Positions 1 to 13,060 are shown, counted from the first letter of the stretch. The stretch: DNA of 64,000 nucleotides from Sycobia sp. Sy_11 (GCA_018907035.1 JACCIC010000001.1:6185001-6249000), one strand, 5' to 3'. The notes: generated by a model from the sequence alone, not told the origin. Numbers and translations: made by a program.

Positions 1-815
1 GTTGCTATAATTTATCTGCGCGTTAAATAAAAATTAACGTTGTAAATAATGCTACACATCTCTTCCATAACTATTTCTTATTTGATTGCCAATTAAACCT
101 GCTCAATTTTACATTAACTCTGAGATGAAGTGTTTAGTTGAGATAATTCTGCTTATTCATCGAATAAGAAATTCACATTCATAATTCATTGTAATGAATT
201 ATGTTGGATTATGTTTAATAATAAAATGATAATAAATAATCCATTAAACAATTGTGGATGAAAGAAACTGAGATCTAAATTAGGAAAAATTATAGAAACC
301 GTTCGTTATACTAATTAATTTAAGTTATAATAAAATTAACAGTAAACCTTTGTATGATAAAGAATTAATTATGTAAAACTTTGTAAAATTCCGTTTTCAA
401 GAAATCAAAAATTTTGAACAAATTACCACTTTAAAAAACACAGTAGGGCTCGCGCTTTGTTCGAGTTAACTCGAGAGCAAGTTAAAATTAGTGTTGTAAA
501 GACCCGATCTCCTTCGACTTTCTTTTTCTCTCTGCCTCCGATAACAAACTTGAAGAGCATCTCGGCGAATCCTCGGAAGACGGATCGGCTTCTACGAGCC
601 GGCCAAGGGAAAACTTTCGAGCGCGCGGCGCCGCACCGGGCAGCTGTTACCGCGCGAAAAAAAAGAATATCAACAACAAGACAAGAATAACAACAACAAC
701 AACAAAGGAACGAAGCGCCGCGCGGCGGCCCCGAAAAATAGCTGGCTGAAAAACTTAAAAGACTTTGGCAACTCTAATCCAATTCTCGAGCCCTTTTTCC
801 TCTCTGCTTCAGCTC
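1..815. other. AT-rich then CpG-containing intronic sequence
   Basis: AT-rich to about 440; 590-730 is GC-rich with an interleaved (AAC)n-like stretch at 668-705. No gene seen. Confidence 0.7.
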
Positions 816-838
816 TACACACGCACACGCGCGCGCGC

Positions 839-879
<41 letters not shown>
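816..879. repeat. Alternating purine-pyrimidine tract (AC/CG/AT/GT), Z-DNA prone
   Basis: Sixty-four bases alternate pyrimidine-purine without a break: a (CA)/(CG) part, a short (AT) core, then about sixteen GT units. Confidence 0.95.
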
Positions 880-883
<4 letters not shown>

Positions 884-1078
884 TGGGTATCCGAGCGAAG
901 GTGGTGAAGTATATGTTATAGACCGGATGTCTGCAACCCGCGAGATAGGCATCTGCGAATAATCTTTCACCACTATGATGCACACGCGTGTCTGCTTGCG
1001 TGCGTCGACTCTCCTGACGCCCTTGCCGAACTCTCCCGGGGCCCGCCCTATCTTCCGACTCTCATTCCTGCTCCCGGT

Positions 1079-1080
<2 letters not shown>

Positions 1081-1103
<23 letters not shown>
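1081..1103. repeat. (TC)n microsatellite
   Basis: Pure TC run, followed by further C/T-rich sequence to about 1137. Confidence 0.95.
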
Positions 1104-1109
<6 letters not shown>

Positions 1110-1203
1110 TTTTCTCTTCTTGCTCTTTCTCTTTTTTAATCTCCTTCAGCTTCGGCGAAGCGCGCGGAACGTGACTCCTCTCTGTCTGTCTCATATCAAC
1201 GAT

Positions 1204-1240
1204 GTCGACGACGACGCCGACGACGACGACGTAGACGAGG
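1204..1240. repeat. (GAC)n trinucleotide-rich stretch
   Basis: Imperfect GAC/GACGCC triplets; no coding frame around it is convincing. Confidence 0.8.
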
Positions 1241-1361
1241 GGACTCCCCGCGTGTGACCTTGTCGAGTCGCGCACTGTGCATTCATTGAAGATGCAAGGA
1301 AGAGAGTCGAGTGGCGACGCGCGACTCGTTCTTCCTTTAGATCTCTTCTTCTCGCTACATA

Positions 1362-1431
<70 letters not shown>
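1362..1431. repeat. (TC)n microsatellite
   Basis: Seventy bases of CT with one TTT interruption near 1378. Confidence 0.95.
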
Positions 1432-1433
<2 letters not shown>

Positions 1434-1759
1434 CATATAGCGACGTGACGACAGACCATGCGGCTCTTGCTTTATACGTATACCATAGACACGGCAGTGG
1501 TTTCTTCCCCTTTTCTCTCAAATTATATCAAGCCGGTGCGACGGCTCGTAAAGTGCAATTAAACGTGCTCCCTCTGGCGCACGCACGCACGCACGGATCA
1601 GTATATAAGGAAACACTTGTTTTCTGCCTCTTGGTGAAGTGCCTCCGGCGGTTTTTTCACGCAACTGTGTCCCTGGCGACGTGGAGTGTTAGGAAGGAAT
1701 TGGCAAGTTTCAGGTGGAAACAAGCTTTTGGTCTAATTAACAGTTTATTTGGAAGATAA

Positions 1760-3514
1760 TCGATACTTTGCGCTTTTCATCGTTATAATGTTTTATATCT
1801 GTGCTAATACATATGTGAAGTATCAAAAAGGCAACAAATTTTCGAATAACGTGGATTACGACGATAATCTATTCGTATGAAAATACCTTTAAGTGCATCG
1901 TATAATCATAATAAAAAAAAATGCTTCTACTGCACAGCACATGTCGGAATTCAAAAATGTTTCATACATGTTCTCAACCATTCATACAAGTTTTCAGCCA
2001 TGTTCAATGATACTTGGTTTACGCGGCACTGATTTTGATTTGATAGAATAGAACTCTTCTTGCATATTATTTATCCAATAATATACTTCTAGAAGATTTT
2101 CTCGGTAATTAAACATTGTAAATTGAATAGTATCTATTCCGTACCAAATAGAAAGCTGAAAAACGTTAACTCTTCCATGCCCTTACTTCCCCTTTCTATC
2201 TTCGAAATTCTATTTTAAAATTTAAATTTTGTAATATTTCATTCAAAGTTAACGCTTTATAAAGTTCTCGCAAACCAATCTTTATGCAAATTTCATTCTT
2301 TTTTTCTTAACGTTTCAAGCAATGTTTAGAGCTATACTCGTTTACACGCTGCGCTGTTTGTCACATTCATAAATCTGAGTGGAGAATTCGTCTTATTTAC
2401 GAGCCAAGTTCATTAAGAATGTCCCATAACTTTTCCCGACTTTTTCTCTTTCTTCTCGAATACTCTTTTACTTTGCGATGCACGAGAAAGATTTTTTGTT
2501 TACAGTTCTGAAATGGTTACGTTGCAGTCTCGTGAACGAAATCGAATCTTTTTAATATTCCACTCGTGACGCTAATTACTTATCCAAAAAATGAGATAAC
2601 GATTATGCAAAACACGAGCTCTGTTTGAAATTAACGTAAGAGCAAACGAGTTCTTTCAACTTTTTGAACGCCCTCCCCCCTCACCCCGTTCTATTTTATT
2701 GCCATACCTGCGCTCTAGTTAATCTATGCCTTCTATCTGCATTCTCCGCGCTTACCTTTCCTCACCCCCTTATCTCCTTCTTTATTTCAGCTCTCTCCAC
2801 GTCGTCCCCGTCATTTCATTATGCATTCACTCACTACGGATGAATGTGATTCCCCTCTTTTGTTGGTTAGTTATTTCTTTATTATAAAGTTCCTGTTCCG
2901 TAGTATGATTTTATCAATTCATATGCCTGACTTACTTATCATCGGACGTATTGGCTTATATAAATTATCCGGATTTGAGAATTAGTTGATTAGATAGCGA
3001 ATATATATATTACAAAACTCAAGAATCTTTGCCAAAAATTAAATTTAAATGGAAATTGATAATTAACTAATTACAAGTAGAAAATAATAGCTACATATAA
3101 TTAAAACTAAGGATTAGGTAAAGGTCACAAATTCAGTCTAAGTAAGTCTGATAATTATCATCGATGTCTCGCATCTCATTCCAAGGATTGATAAGTAAAC
3201 AATTTTACACCAGTTCAATTCTATAGGAGTGATGATTTTTCAGACTAAGAAAAAGCAAATGTTCCAACGTTCGGTGGCTACTCAACGAGAGCGAGCAATT
3301 GTGGCATCGGGACAATTATACACGTGAGGTTACTTTCTAAAGCTTATGCTCTATCTTCCGCCGGTACAAGTCTTAATAATTTGGCTTCGCGCACGATTCT
3401 TTTTTTTTTTTGGTTCGGTCCCGTAGAAGACTGCGTCTCGTCTCCTCCGATCTTCATCCTGAATGATTTTTTTCTAGCTAATTTCTATTATACTCTCATT
3501 ACTTTACTCGTGCT
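1760..3514. other. AT-rich sequence without a gene
   Basis: No ORF of note, no recognised element. The pyrimidine-rich part at 2680-2830 has no accompanying exon. Confidence 0.7.
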
Positions 3515-3554
3515 CTTACAATCCCTTACAATTCTTTACATTCCTTATAATTAG
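3515..3554. repeat. Four-copy 10-bp tandem repeat
   Basis: Units CTTACAATCC, CTTACAATTC, TTTACATTCC and TTATAATTAG follow head to tail. Confidence 0.75.
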
Positions 3555-3954
3555 TGGCTCTCGGCTAACAGGTAAAGTCGGCGGATAACTCTCGGATTCA
3601 TTCATGGACAGGTTTTCTCAGTTTTAACCTATTCTCCAAGAATGTATACCTTCTCCACCTACTCCCTTATATATTTTTCTTTCTCTTTCTCTCTGCTACT
3701 ATCAATCCACAACGATGCACAGTTAAGCTAAGTGAGCGTTGATTCGTTCCCACGCGCTCGAGCATTCCCGCCTTTTGCTTCCCTCCGTTCTATTTCACTT
3801 AGGTCGGTCGACGCTCGGTGGGCTACCATCCCTTCCTTCAATCTCGGGGAATGCGTCTTTCCTTCTCAGGGAGTCGTCGCGGCATATGCCAATTCTAGAC
3901 TAACTTCTCTCGGCAACTTGTATTAGCAAACTAAGGGATGAATCCAGTAACTGA

Positions 3955-3956
<2 letters not shown>

Positions 3957-3994
<38 letters not shown>
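3957..3994. repeat. (GA)n microsatellite
   Basis: Pure AG run of about 19 units. Confidence 0.95.
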
Positions 3995-4000
<6 letters not shown>

Positions 4001-5052
4001 CTAGTGCGGAAACAATACAGATAAAGATCAGTTAAAATATAGGAGCTGACGTGGGATGTACTGATGCCTATTCCATTGCATAATTTGTCCCAAAGCTCCA
4101 GTCGGACTTGAGCGGAAAGGCAGAGATTCAATAATATTCTTTTTATTAAATTTTAATTATGTACTAATCTTCTATATTCTTTCCCTTATAAATATGACCA
4201 ATTAATTTGCTAATTGATTCGATGGAAGGAAACGCATATAATGTTGTTATGTATTTGGTTGTGTGGACTTTGCAACTTCAAGATGGTGCCGTTTTTATAT
4301 GATAGTTCATGGGAATACCGGTGATACATATGTATATGTGTAGAGGTGTAACGATATTGAGTTTTCTGTAATTATTATCTCATAAATACAACTGTGAGAT
4401 TCATGAGTCAAGGTCTGTTTGACTGAAACGTAATAGTTTATTTTTGAGATTTACACATTTCTTGTATATTCAATATATTTCTGATTGTTTACTGACCGAC
4501 ATTCTGACTGCTTGGTGGTTTGATCATTCAGCTTAGTGTTTTAAAACTAAAATAGTATACGTAATTATTATAATTAATATCCATTATCAGCTTACTGAGA
4601 AAAATAAATTTCTAATATAATATATACATTATTTTTTTTAAAAGTTCCATATTATTATTAAATCTCAAAAATTCGTATTACTAACACCCTATAAATATTC
4701 GAACAAACATCCCGAATGGAAACATTGTAATAAAAATCTCGCTCCCACAGCTACGAAAAGTCAAAGCAGCGTAAACAAGGCGACAGCGGAACGCGAACAA
4801 TGAAACAGTAGGACAAATAAGTAAACAGGAATGGTTGGAGGCACACTGCGAAAATCTGGGAAATAGTATCGGCGCTGAGTGCGGATAAAAAAGATCGGAA
4901 GGGACAACCGCGCTCGCGGAACTGGATTCGTACAGCGGAAACGCGCGTGTGGCTTGACGTCGCCGCCTGTATCATTTTTAGACTTTTACACTCCCTCCCC
5001 CCAATGCCTTTTTGCTCGCGCGGCGAACTGTCTTCAAGTTTCGCATTTATGC
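3995..5052. other. AT-rich sequence without a gene
   Basis: Unique-looking DNA; a minus-strand frame at 4751-5098 ends in Tyr/Met/Cys-rich repeat translation and is not a gene. Confidence 0.65.
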
Positions 5053-5102
5053 GCCTACATACATATACGTACATGCACATATATATACATACATACACGT
5101 GC
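5053..5102. repeat. Imperfect (CATA)/(AT) stretch
   Basis: Mixed CATA, TACA and AT units on the plus strand. Confidence 0.8.
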
Positions 5103-5781
5103 GACTAGTTTGTTTCCTTGACTGCTCCTTCTTCAACTTTTCTCTTCTTTCTTTGTTTCTTTCTCGCGAGTGCAGGCGCACGTTTATATCTCCCCTCCCC
5201 TTCTACAAGCTACGAGCTTCACTGTTCCTAATCTCGGATGTTTTTGCCATTTTTAAAAAATTGAGGGACCGCAAGGGACGATGTGAGGTATAAATGTACA
5301 TGAAATTTTTGCTAAGCCCTGGGGATGCCTTGGTGCCTTGTCGGCTCGGGTATGAAATGTTAAATGAGCGTGGGAATTGAGGTTTCGTTCCTGGATATTA
5401 GATACCGCAACATTTACAGTAAATGTTTGTATGTATTCACATGTAAAACACTAAGTCAATAAGAATATAGGTATTTGATGTTTGAATTCATCATTTTCGC
5501 TTTAGCTTAAAAATAAAAATAGACGTCTTCGTTAGATGGAAAATATTATTAGATAATGTCGGCATGAACAGAATTATTAATTACCATAAATCATCGTCGT
5601 CTGGCGCTAATGCGCGTTCAACAAAGATTCCCATCTCTTTCGTCTCTTTCATATTGATCGATAATCTATAATGTATTTGATTCAGCCCATGCTAACCGAC
5701 CGTAAAAGGCTTCTCAAAGGCTAAAAGGATATAATCCGAGCCTTCTATAGCAGACCAGTTTAATTATACGTCGAGGTTTTA

Positions 5782-5784
<3 letters not shown>

Positions 5785-5828
<44 letters not shown>
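5785..5828. repeat. (AT)n microsatellite
   Basis: Pure AT run of 22 units. Confidence 0.95.
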
Positions 5829-5830
<2 letters not shown>

Positions 5831-6175
5831 TATCTAGCTTAAAACGCGCCCCATTGATACGGAAGCTGATATTCTTTTGAAATACTCGCATTTTTCGCCC
5901 CTTCTTTCAGCCGATCAACGGTTGTGTGTGCGTGCGTACGCGTGTACGTGCGTCCCATTGAAGGGGGGAAAACCTCTGGCAGTATCAATTTCTAATTCTG
6001 GCGGAGTTTTTCTCACCATCAAGAGCAAAGGGGGTAGGCAGGGTTCTTTTCATACCGGATGAAAGACCAGGATTGAAAGCCACACGACGATGACGTTCAA
6101 CTGCGGTAAGAAGAAGGCGAGCTTTCCATTTTGTTCGCGACTGCGAAAGTTCGCTTTCATTTTCGGTTATTGTTG

Positions 6176-6178
<3 letters not shown>

Positions 6179-6237
<59 letters not shown>
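6179..6237. repeat. (TC)n microsatellite
   Basis: TC run with a single G interruption at 6230. Confidence 0.95.
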
Positions 6238-7906
6238 TTCTCTTCCTTTCTCTCCCGCTGCCTCGAAAAGTGTGAGAAATTCCTTGGTTTCGACCGCGGT
6301 TCTGAACACGTTGAATATTTTAAATTATTTATTGATTGCATAAAACATGTAGACACATCACGCTTTTCTATGTCGTTCGGAGAAAGTGTATGAATTCTTT
6401 TTTGCGCATCTGACACGTAAAATTTTTTTAAATTTATTAAATTTTATTAAAATTAAACACGCCTTATTGAACGGTGTTCGAAGTAATTTAAAAAATCTCA
6501 TTTCTCGGCTCTTATATTATCAAGGATCTGTTTTGAAAAAAGGGATTTATCGTTTTCGAGTTGGGTTTCCTGATTGCATCTCAATTCCGCCGCCACAAAC
6601 ATCTGGGCGATATTCATCAAGCAATCATCATTAATTTTCACACCTGACGACCCCAAGACAGCCTGCTTTTGTGAAGAAAAGACGCTCTGTTTTAGGAATC
6701 ATAACTTAAACCAACTCCGCTATAAAACTCGAAATCGAAGCCTCGCCATAAATCTCATTATTTCCCTATAGTGTTCGCGCGTACGCAAGCGTCGTCCCTT
6801 CAATAAAGAAACCCCCAAAACACAAGATTGTCCCTCCCAGTCCTCCTCTCGAAAACCCGCAATCTTCCTTTTTGCTCTCTCGCTCTCTCCCTCCGCCTCC
6901 TACTATTGCCACCCTCTCTGCGACGCCGGTAAATAATCCGCCTTTTGCCCAAGAGCGAATTCGTCGCGCCTTTTGTGTCTTAAAGGATCTCCTCCTTCTG
7001 ACACCCTCCGCCCTCCCCCACCCTCTCTCGTAGGGCGCGAGCCGGAAATTCGCCGCCTGTTCCTACTCCGAAGACTAATGGACCGAGCGGTTATTCCGTC
7101 TTCGGGAGCGCAAAGGCGAAAGTCGGTGTGGAGGGCGTAATCGACGCTAAATAGCTCTCAGCGCGCGACAGATTAGCGACTCTCTGTAAGATGGGGGTTG
7201 GCAAGGCAAGGGGGTGTGATCCTCGCAGGATCGATTCGATTGGAGTCGTATAAGTATTCGTTTTCCAACGAGTTCGCGCCAGGGACGAATTATTCTTTTC
7301 TCCTCAAGTGTTGTGTCGGTATGGCTATGAGATCGGTATCTAGACTTGCCGGTCACAGGCAAATTAATGCTTCATAAATACAAATTCTTTTTCTATTTTT
7401 CAATTGAAGATTAGAAATTGTCATTCTACAAAACTTTAATGTTAGAACACAATGGCAAAAACTGAAATACAGTAAATTTTTGTGCTTTCTTGCGAACATC
7501 AACAGATGAAAACATTTTATCACAACGTATTGGGTATAATTAATTGAAATCAAGTTTCTACAATACCAAATTAATTATTAATATTACATTGAGCATGTTT
7601 TTTTTTAGTTCAAGATAGACATAATTGCAGGTTACAAATTTAATATTAACAATATAAGTGCAACTCATGGAATGTAAATATAGAACGGAAAATTAATGAC
7701 ATAGATACTTCCTCAAGTTGCAGTACGCACAAAACTGAAGGAGAAATTAAATTTGACCAAACAAAAAGTATATAAAATAATTAGAGCGTTTAAAAACGTT
7801 CCTCTTAGCCAAGGGAATTACTAGCCGTTGGAGCAGATGCTCACACATTCTTCCCACCATTCAAATTAAATAATCTTTGAACGTTCGCCGACCATAAGAC
7901 TTAAAT

Positions 7907-7909
<3 letters not shown>
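6238..7909. other. Mixed intronic sequence without a gene
   Basis: 6780-7350 is richer in G+C and pyrimidine-rich; the rest is AT-rich. No ORF resembles a protein. Confidence 0.65.

Positions 7910-7966
<57 letters not shown>
7910..7966. repeat. (AT)n microsatellite
   Basis: Pure AT run of about 28 units, next to a CpG-containing segment (7970-8080). Confidence 0.95.
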
Positions 7967-7970
<4 letters not shown>

Positions 7971-10493
7971 CGGATGCGATCGTCGTTTACGCGTGCGTGC
8001 GCGCTTCATGAGCAACGGTGCCACGCGTATGAGCGGTGTAAAATCTCCCCCAGGGCGGAGGGTAGAGGGATTCCGTGTAATCCAATTATAACGCCTGGAA
8101 TAACAGTCGTCATGTAAATCCAAATTATCTCTGATATATATGTACATTTGAATTGCGCAGTTCGCGCATAAGTCTGTATGTACGTAAGACTAATAGGATC
8201 CGACGGTTTTTATCCTGAGGTAGAGGGGTATAGGGCCCCACGAAGTCCAGAAGGTTTTTGTGTAACTTTGTAATTAGTTACACGTATCAGTGTCAGTCGA
8301 GATGTATATTATTCTGGAAGCTAATAGTGGTTCTACACATGCAGTACACGTGTGCATGAATACTCTTAATCACGATGGATTGAAAAAAATGTGAATTCTC
8401 TAAATGGCGCCAATAAAAACTACTCATATTCTAGTGCATATCGAATTCAGTTGGACTGAAGTAGTTATGATATAACTTGAAAATATAGATGTTATGGCTG
8501 ATGCATATGTCTAAAGATCTACAGAATGTAAGCCTAGGCTTTAAATGTGTGGATTTTTCTAAACAAGTGAAGTTATTTGATTAATTCACTCAAGTACGAT
8601 GACCAATTGCTATGCTTGCTTATCAACTTATAGCTTCGGATGCACTCTGGATCAGGTGGCTATATTATGCACCAAACACTACTGCGATCACTCTTACTTT
8701 TCGTCTTTTGTTTACTTACGCAATACTTTAAACTCTTACTCAAAAACGATTTTGAATCGCTAGGAAACAGGAAATTATTTATTTCGAAGTGCAGCATTAT
8801 ATACTATAGTATGCTATGATATAATAATAAGAAAGATAAAGTTTTGTCCTCCTCTTGTCATCTTTATACTGAATCCCTTTCTAAAATTTTAATATATATA
8901 AAGTGTACATAATTGTAAATTACAAATCATTAAGTATGTATTCGTCACTTTACCGATAATCATACACCACACCTTCACAAACATGAAACACGTCGTTGAC
9001 TGATTTTGAAGTATAAAATCAAAAAAGAAAATACGTCTCTCTCCTTCTGGATTTCCGCCCGAAGCGTATTCCGGTCATGAATTATATGTACAAGACAAAT
9101 ATTAAAGTTAATGCACGAGAAAATTTACAAGCCGTAAATTCATGCATCGACGCTTTTTCTCCTTCTCTCTTTCTCCACACTTTTCATCGTCGACGAACGA
9201 CGAGCTAGTGTGTGCGTGCGCAAAATTTTTAACTGCCTTTAAACGTACAGGTTGGAAGAGAGGCTTGGGGACAGGGCATCGAGAGGGCTTTGCGCGCGCA
9301 CGTCTTGTTCCGGGCTCGACAGGCCAAACAGGAAAGTGGACGTAACAATTTCTCGCTCGTACCTCGCTGGGGACGGGGCTGAAAAATTTATGAAGGTCCT
9401 GGCAGCACGTCGTCGTTTTTGCAGTGTGCAGAATTTTTAGGTCAAAGCGCTGTTCCGTACGCAGCGTGTATTTGTGCGTGCGCGCGTGTGTATACGTTTC
9501 TGTAAAGATAGAGAGAGGATGGTTCGACAGGATGCGTATTTTTCAGCTTGGTCCTGGAGTTTTATATATTTATTGGCTAATAGTTGTAAAGAGTTTAGAC
9601 AACGATGCAAAATGAGAGACAGTGTCGTTCCTTGTTGATTCTATAATGAACCTATTGCGACAAATCGATTGCTTCGATAAATTTTTATGAAAAAAAATAT
9701 TATTTTTCTACATTTCACGAAAAGTAATTATTGCGTTATATTGATTTACATGACCTAATTGTACTTTTCTATTAGTTTCAGTGTATATTGTCATCGAAAT
9801 ACGTCTCAAAACAATTACTTTTAATTTTTATGGGTTACATTCGTCTGATCTCAAGAAAGAAAATTCTATATACATAAGCCTGACTGTCGGTCTGTCAAAT
9901 TACTAGTAAATGAGTAACTGTATTTCAAATATCTGTAATAAAGAAACTTCATTGTGCAGGGTTTGATCTTTGATAACAGAGCCCTGACAATTATAAATAA
10001 TATTGATGATGTATTATAAAATATTGCTGTCATTCAATCTATTCCATAATTTGAATTTCAAAATAATATCTAGCAATTTCTTAATATGTTGTTCTACTTT
10101 TCTTTATTTCTAAAAAGTCATCATATTATAGTAAGAAATCGGCACTGTATTCACAATGGCTTACAACTGAAGCTGCATATGTCGAATTAATATTTTATAG
10201 TTTTAATAAATCACAAACTAATCTAAATTTTTAAGCAAAAATCATGAAAACAATATATCTTAAGAATATGTTCATAAGGATAGTCTGCAACAATGAAAGC
10301 AAAAAGGTATTGGTTAAAATTTAAAATCAAGCAGCGATCTAAAAATATTGAATTTCAGCGGAAATTCTGCAGAGTTGCGATTCCTTTTAAGTATAGCTCA
10401 TAATACAGTAGAAAATGCACCACGGAGATCCATGAAAGTCCTATAATGCGCAATATTTAAAAAAAAATTTCCAACAAAATTCAATTTTTTTCA
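7967..10493. other. Mostly AT-rich sequence without a gene
   Basis: Contains a perfect 8-bp inverted repeat (GTGTAACT/AGTTACAC, 8260-8283). 9140-9500 is more GC-rich. Nothing else recognised. Confidence 0.65.
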
Positions 10494-10494
10494 T

Positions 10495-10526
<32 letters not shown>

Positions 10527-10554
10527 ATACACACACATATATATATATATATAT
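10494..10554. repeat. Compound (AC)n-(AT)n microsatellite
   Basis: AC units to about 10536 with two AT interruptions, passing into nine AT units. Confidence 0.95.
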
Positions 10555-10847
10555 CTTGAGTTATTTTGAAAATCGACTTACTTGTATACTTCAAACTTAT
10601 CGCTGCGTTCCACCTCACCCCTTAAAAATACTTCGCAAACCCATTCGTCTCACTGTCCCCGGTTATCCTGTCGGACGTTCATCCCCTCTTCCTTCTTCAC
10701 CCACCCCTGACTCAAATAAAGTTCCTTCACCACGCCCCGTTCGCCCCCGGAGGCTTTTTAACGGGGCCCTTATAGCTCGTAAAACCCCAGCGTCGAGTCT
10801 CGTGCTCGTCGATCTCGCACATAAACCTCCCTCGTTCTCTCTCATTC

Positions 10848-10850
<3 letters not shown>

Positions 10851-10887
<37 letters not shown>
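10851..10887. repeat. (TC)n microsatellite
   Basis: Pure TC run; C/T-rich sequence continues to about 10930. Confidence 0.95.
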
Positions 10888-10891
<4 letters not shown>

Positions 10892-11301
10892 TTCTTTCCC
10901 TCCCTCTCTGTCTCTCTCTTTCTCTCTCGCTCGGTGATGCTCGTAAATTTCGGCGGACCTGACGCGGGTGCCCTAACTCCTCCCTCCACCCCTTTTCACC
11001 CGCGGACAACCAGTATTGGGAGAGGGGAGAGGTGTATAGCGGCATTCGCGGCTCCGCGACGAACGATAAAAGCTGAGGCCTCGCGAAAAAGGCTCTTCTT
11101 TCTCTCCTACTGCCTCTGGGCGCAATGATAAAAAAAAAGGAGAGAGCGTAAAGGAATCGCCCAAGCGCGAGGTGTTTACCGAAAGAGTCGCTGAGAAGAG
11201 AAGCGAGGTTCTTCTCGAATTTGGCAGCGAGGAAAAAAGGGATTTTATACGCGGGCGAGGTGTGGGGACGACACGAGCGCCAATCTTTACTGGCAAAGGC
11301 T

Positions 11302-11302
<1 letters not shown>

Positions 11303-11346
<44 letters not shown>

Positions 11347-11402
11347 CATACATACATACATACATACATACATACATACATACATACATACATACATACA
11401 TA
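11303..11402. repeat. (TA)n joined to (TACA)15
   Basis: Nineteen TA units pass directly into fifteen perfect TACA tetranucleotides. The array ends 212 bp before the ratchet-like site at 11614. Confidence 0.97.
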
Positions 11403-11592
11403 GAATTGGATTGGTATGAAACGACGCGACTCGGCAGAGGTGATAAATACACTTTTGTGCTTCACTGGAGATTTGATTTTTATTACGCCGGCTTGGTTTA
11501 CACACTTCCTTTAATCCTCCCCTTCCTTTTTTGTTTATATATTTTTTAAAAATCTTTTATTGATTTTTCTATATTTATAATATTATTCAAAT

Positions 11593-11620
11593 TCTTTCTT
11601 TTTTTATGTTACAGGTAAGC
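11593..11620 (+). promoter_or_regulatory. Candidate recursive splice site (ratchet point)
   Basis: A pyrimidine tract (TTCTTTCTTTTTTTATGTT) leads to ACAG|GTAAGC, so a strong 3' splice site is fused to a strong 5' splice site at 11614/11615. This is the established form of Drosophila zero-length-exon recursive splice sites, which occur in very long introns. It lies on the same strand as the receptor gene, 30.3 kb before exon A. That it is used is inference. Confidence 0.5.
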
Positions 11621-12329
11621 TGCAAGAATTCATTATTGCAATTGATACATAAGAGAGGCAATTAAATCGTGAGTAGTCAAAACATTTGCAATTGTTTAAA
11701 TTGCAACCGATGAAGATTTCGCTGATTCGTAGTTTTCATTTGTAAATTACTAGTCACCTATTCCTAATGAATGTTATAACTGAATATTTTTACTGAAACC
11801 ATAAACAAAATAACGTCACTAAGAATTAGTAATGCTAAATTCAAATTTTATTCGAAAGGTTCAGTTTGATCATCTAATTACACGTAGCTCGATTTAGTGG
11901 TATGGTTCACTTATCGATGAAAAATTAAAGAAATTTATTCTATACGATCCAGATGATGTAGAGATTACAAATGTTAAACATCGATGTGATATCCGGTTCG
12001 AACCATTGATTACTAGTCTTTGTACGGTAAAAGAAAAAATTTAATACAAGTAATGGCCTAATAAAAAAGGGACGAGTTTTTTGCTTAATGATGATGATGA
12101 CGTAATTGTAGATTTGATTATGCCCTCTTCTATTAATGGATTAAATTAAACATATTAAAATTTGAAAATAGGTTTGGAAAATTTTCCGAAAATAATTTTT
12201 AAGCATAAGTGCTTTTCATGAACTTTTTTCAATCTTATGTAGTTAGTATATCACGATCGTAGCAGAAAATCTCCAAAAATCGTCCATAAAAAAAGCGCAA
12301 GGATTGGAAACGACCCCTCCTTCAGCCCC
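11621..12329. other. AT-rich sequence after the ratchet-like site
   Basis: No ORF. One GGTTCGAACC at 11995-12004 resembles a tRNA B box, but no cloverleaf forms around it. Confidence 0.6.
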
Positions 12330-12551
12330 GTGCTTCAATCTGCTACCCCTCTGGAAAATTATGATCGAGCTTCGAATCTTCCTGCATCGATTCGCTTATC
12401 CCCCTCCCTCGAGACAGCCCCCTCTACCATGATAGCGCGCTATATACTCGCGACGAGGCCGGCGACAGAGATAAGGCCGAATTGACGATCCGTGCAGACT
12501 TGATGGCAAATGGAGAGGCAATCAAAGCTTCAAAGTAGAGAGACATAGAGT

Positions 12552-12592
<41 letters not shown>

Positions 12593-13060
12593 GCTTACGT
12601 GCCCCGTCACTTCGCGGCAAATGACCTCCGACCGACTCGTGGCTATTGGAAAACTGCTCACGCTCGGTCCAAGTCCGTCTTCCCTTCGTCAACCTTGCCC
12701 CCTGCCCCCTGCCCCCCTGCTCCCGCCGATCAACCGCGGAATCCGATGTATGCGCGGCACTTGTATATACGAGCCCGTAGGCGGTGGTCGACGTACGACC
12801 CAAGAGCCGGATGAACATCAGAATCGCGCCGGGCCGCTTTGTATATTGGCCTGTTACAAACGCCGCCGCTCCTGCTGCTACCACTGCCGGGCCACCGCGG
12901 CCGCTGTCAATCGCAAAGGGGGAAATACCCGGCGGTCCTACCACGGCGGCGCCTCCTAGCTCGTTAGATCAAAGGGGTCCGGTATAATATACCGCGTCCG
13001 TCGCACCGCCCGTACATAGAGGGATCGATCCCGCGCAGTTTGCCCGCTTCGTTTAGCCCC
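12330..13060. other. GC-rich island
   Basis: C/G-rich DNA with many CpG sites and triplet-like GCCGCC patches at 12860-12950. Open frames on both strands overlap but none resembles a known protein. Function unknown; an enhancer or unrecognised promoter is possible. Confidence 0.5.
12557..12591. repeat. (GA)n microsatellite
   Basis: Pure AG run; imperfect AG units extend back to about 12547. Confidence 0.95.

Noticed and set aside
3560..3580. AACAG|GTAAAG as a third ratchet point
   Set aside because: The pyrimidine tract next to it is broken by purines and the donor is weaker than at 11614 and 33003.
8398..8420. TGGCGCCAAT as a retroviral-type primer binding site
   Set aside because: Only seven bases fit and there are no LTR-like repeats, polypurine tract or pol fragments nearby.
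10556..11128. 190-codon plus-strand frame
   Set aside because: It runs through a (CT)n array (poly Ser-Leu), has no family resemblance and overlaps equally long minus-strand frames.
11886..12004. A-box-like and B-box-like (GGTTCGAACC) pair suggesting a tRNA
   Set aside because: The boxes are about 110 bp apart and the flanks do not form acceptor, anticodon or T stems.
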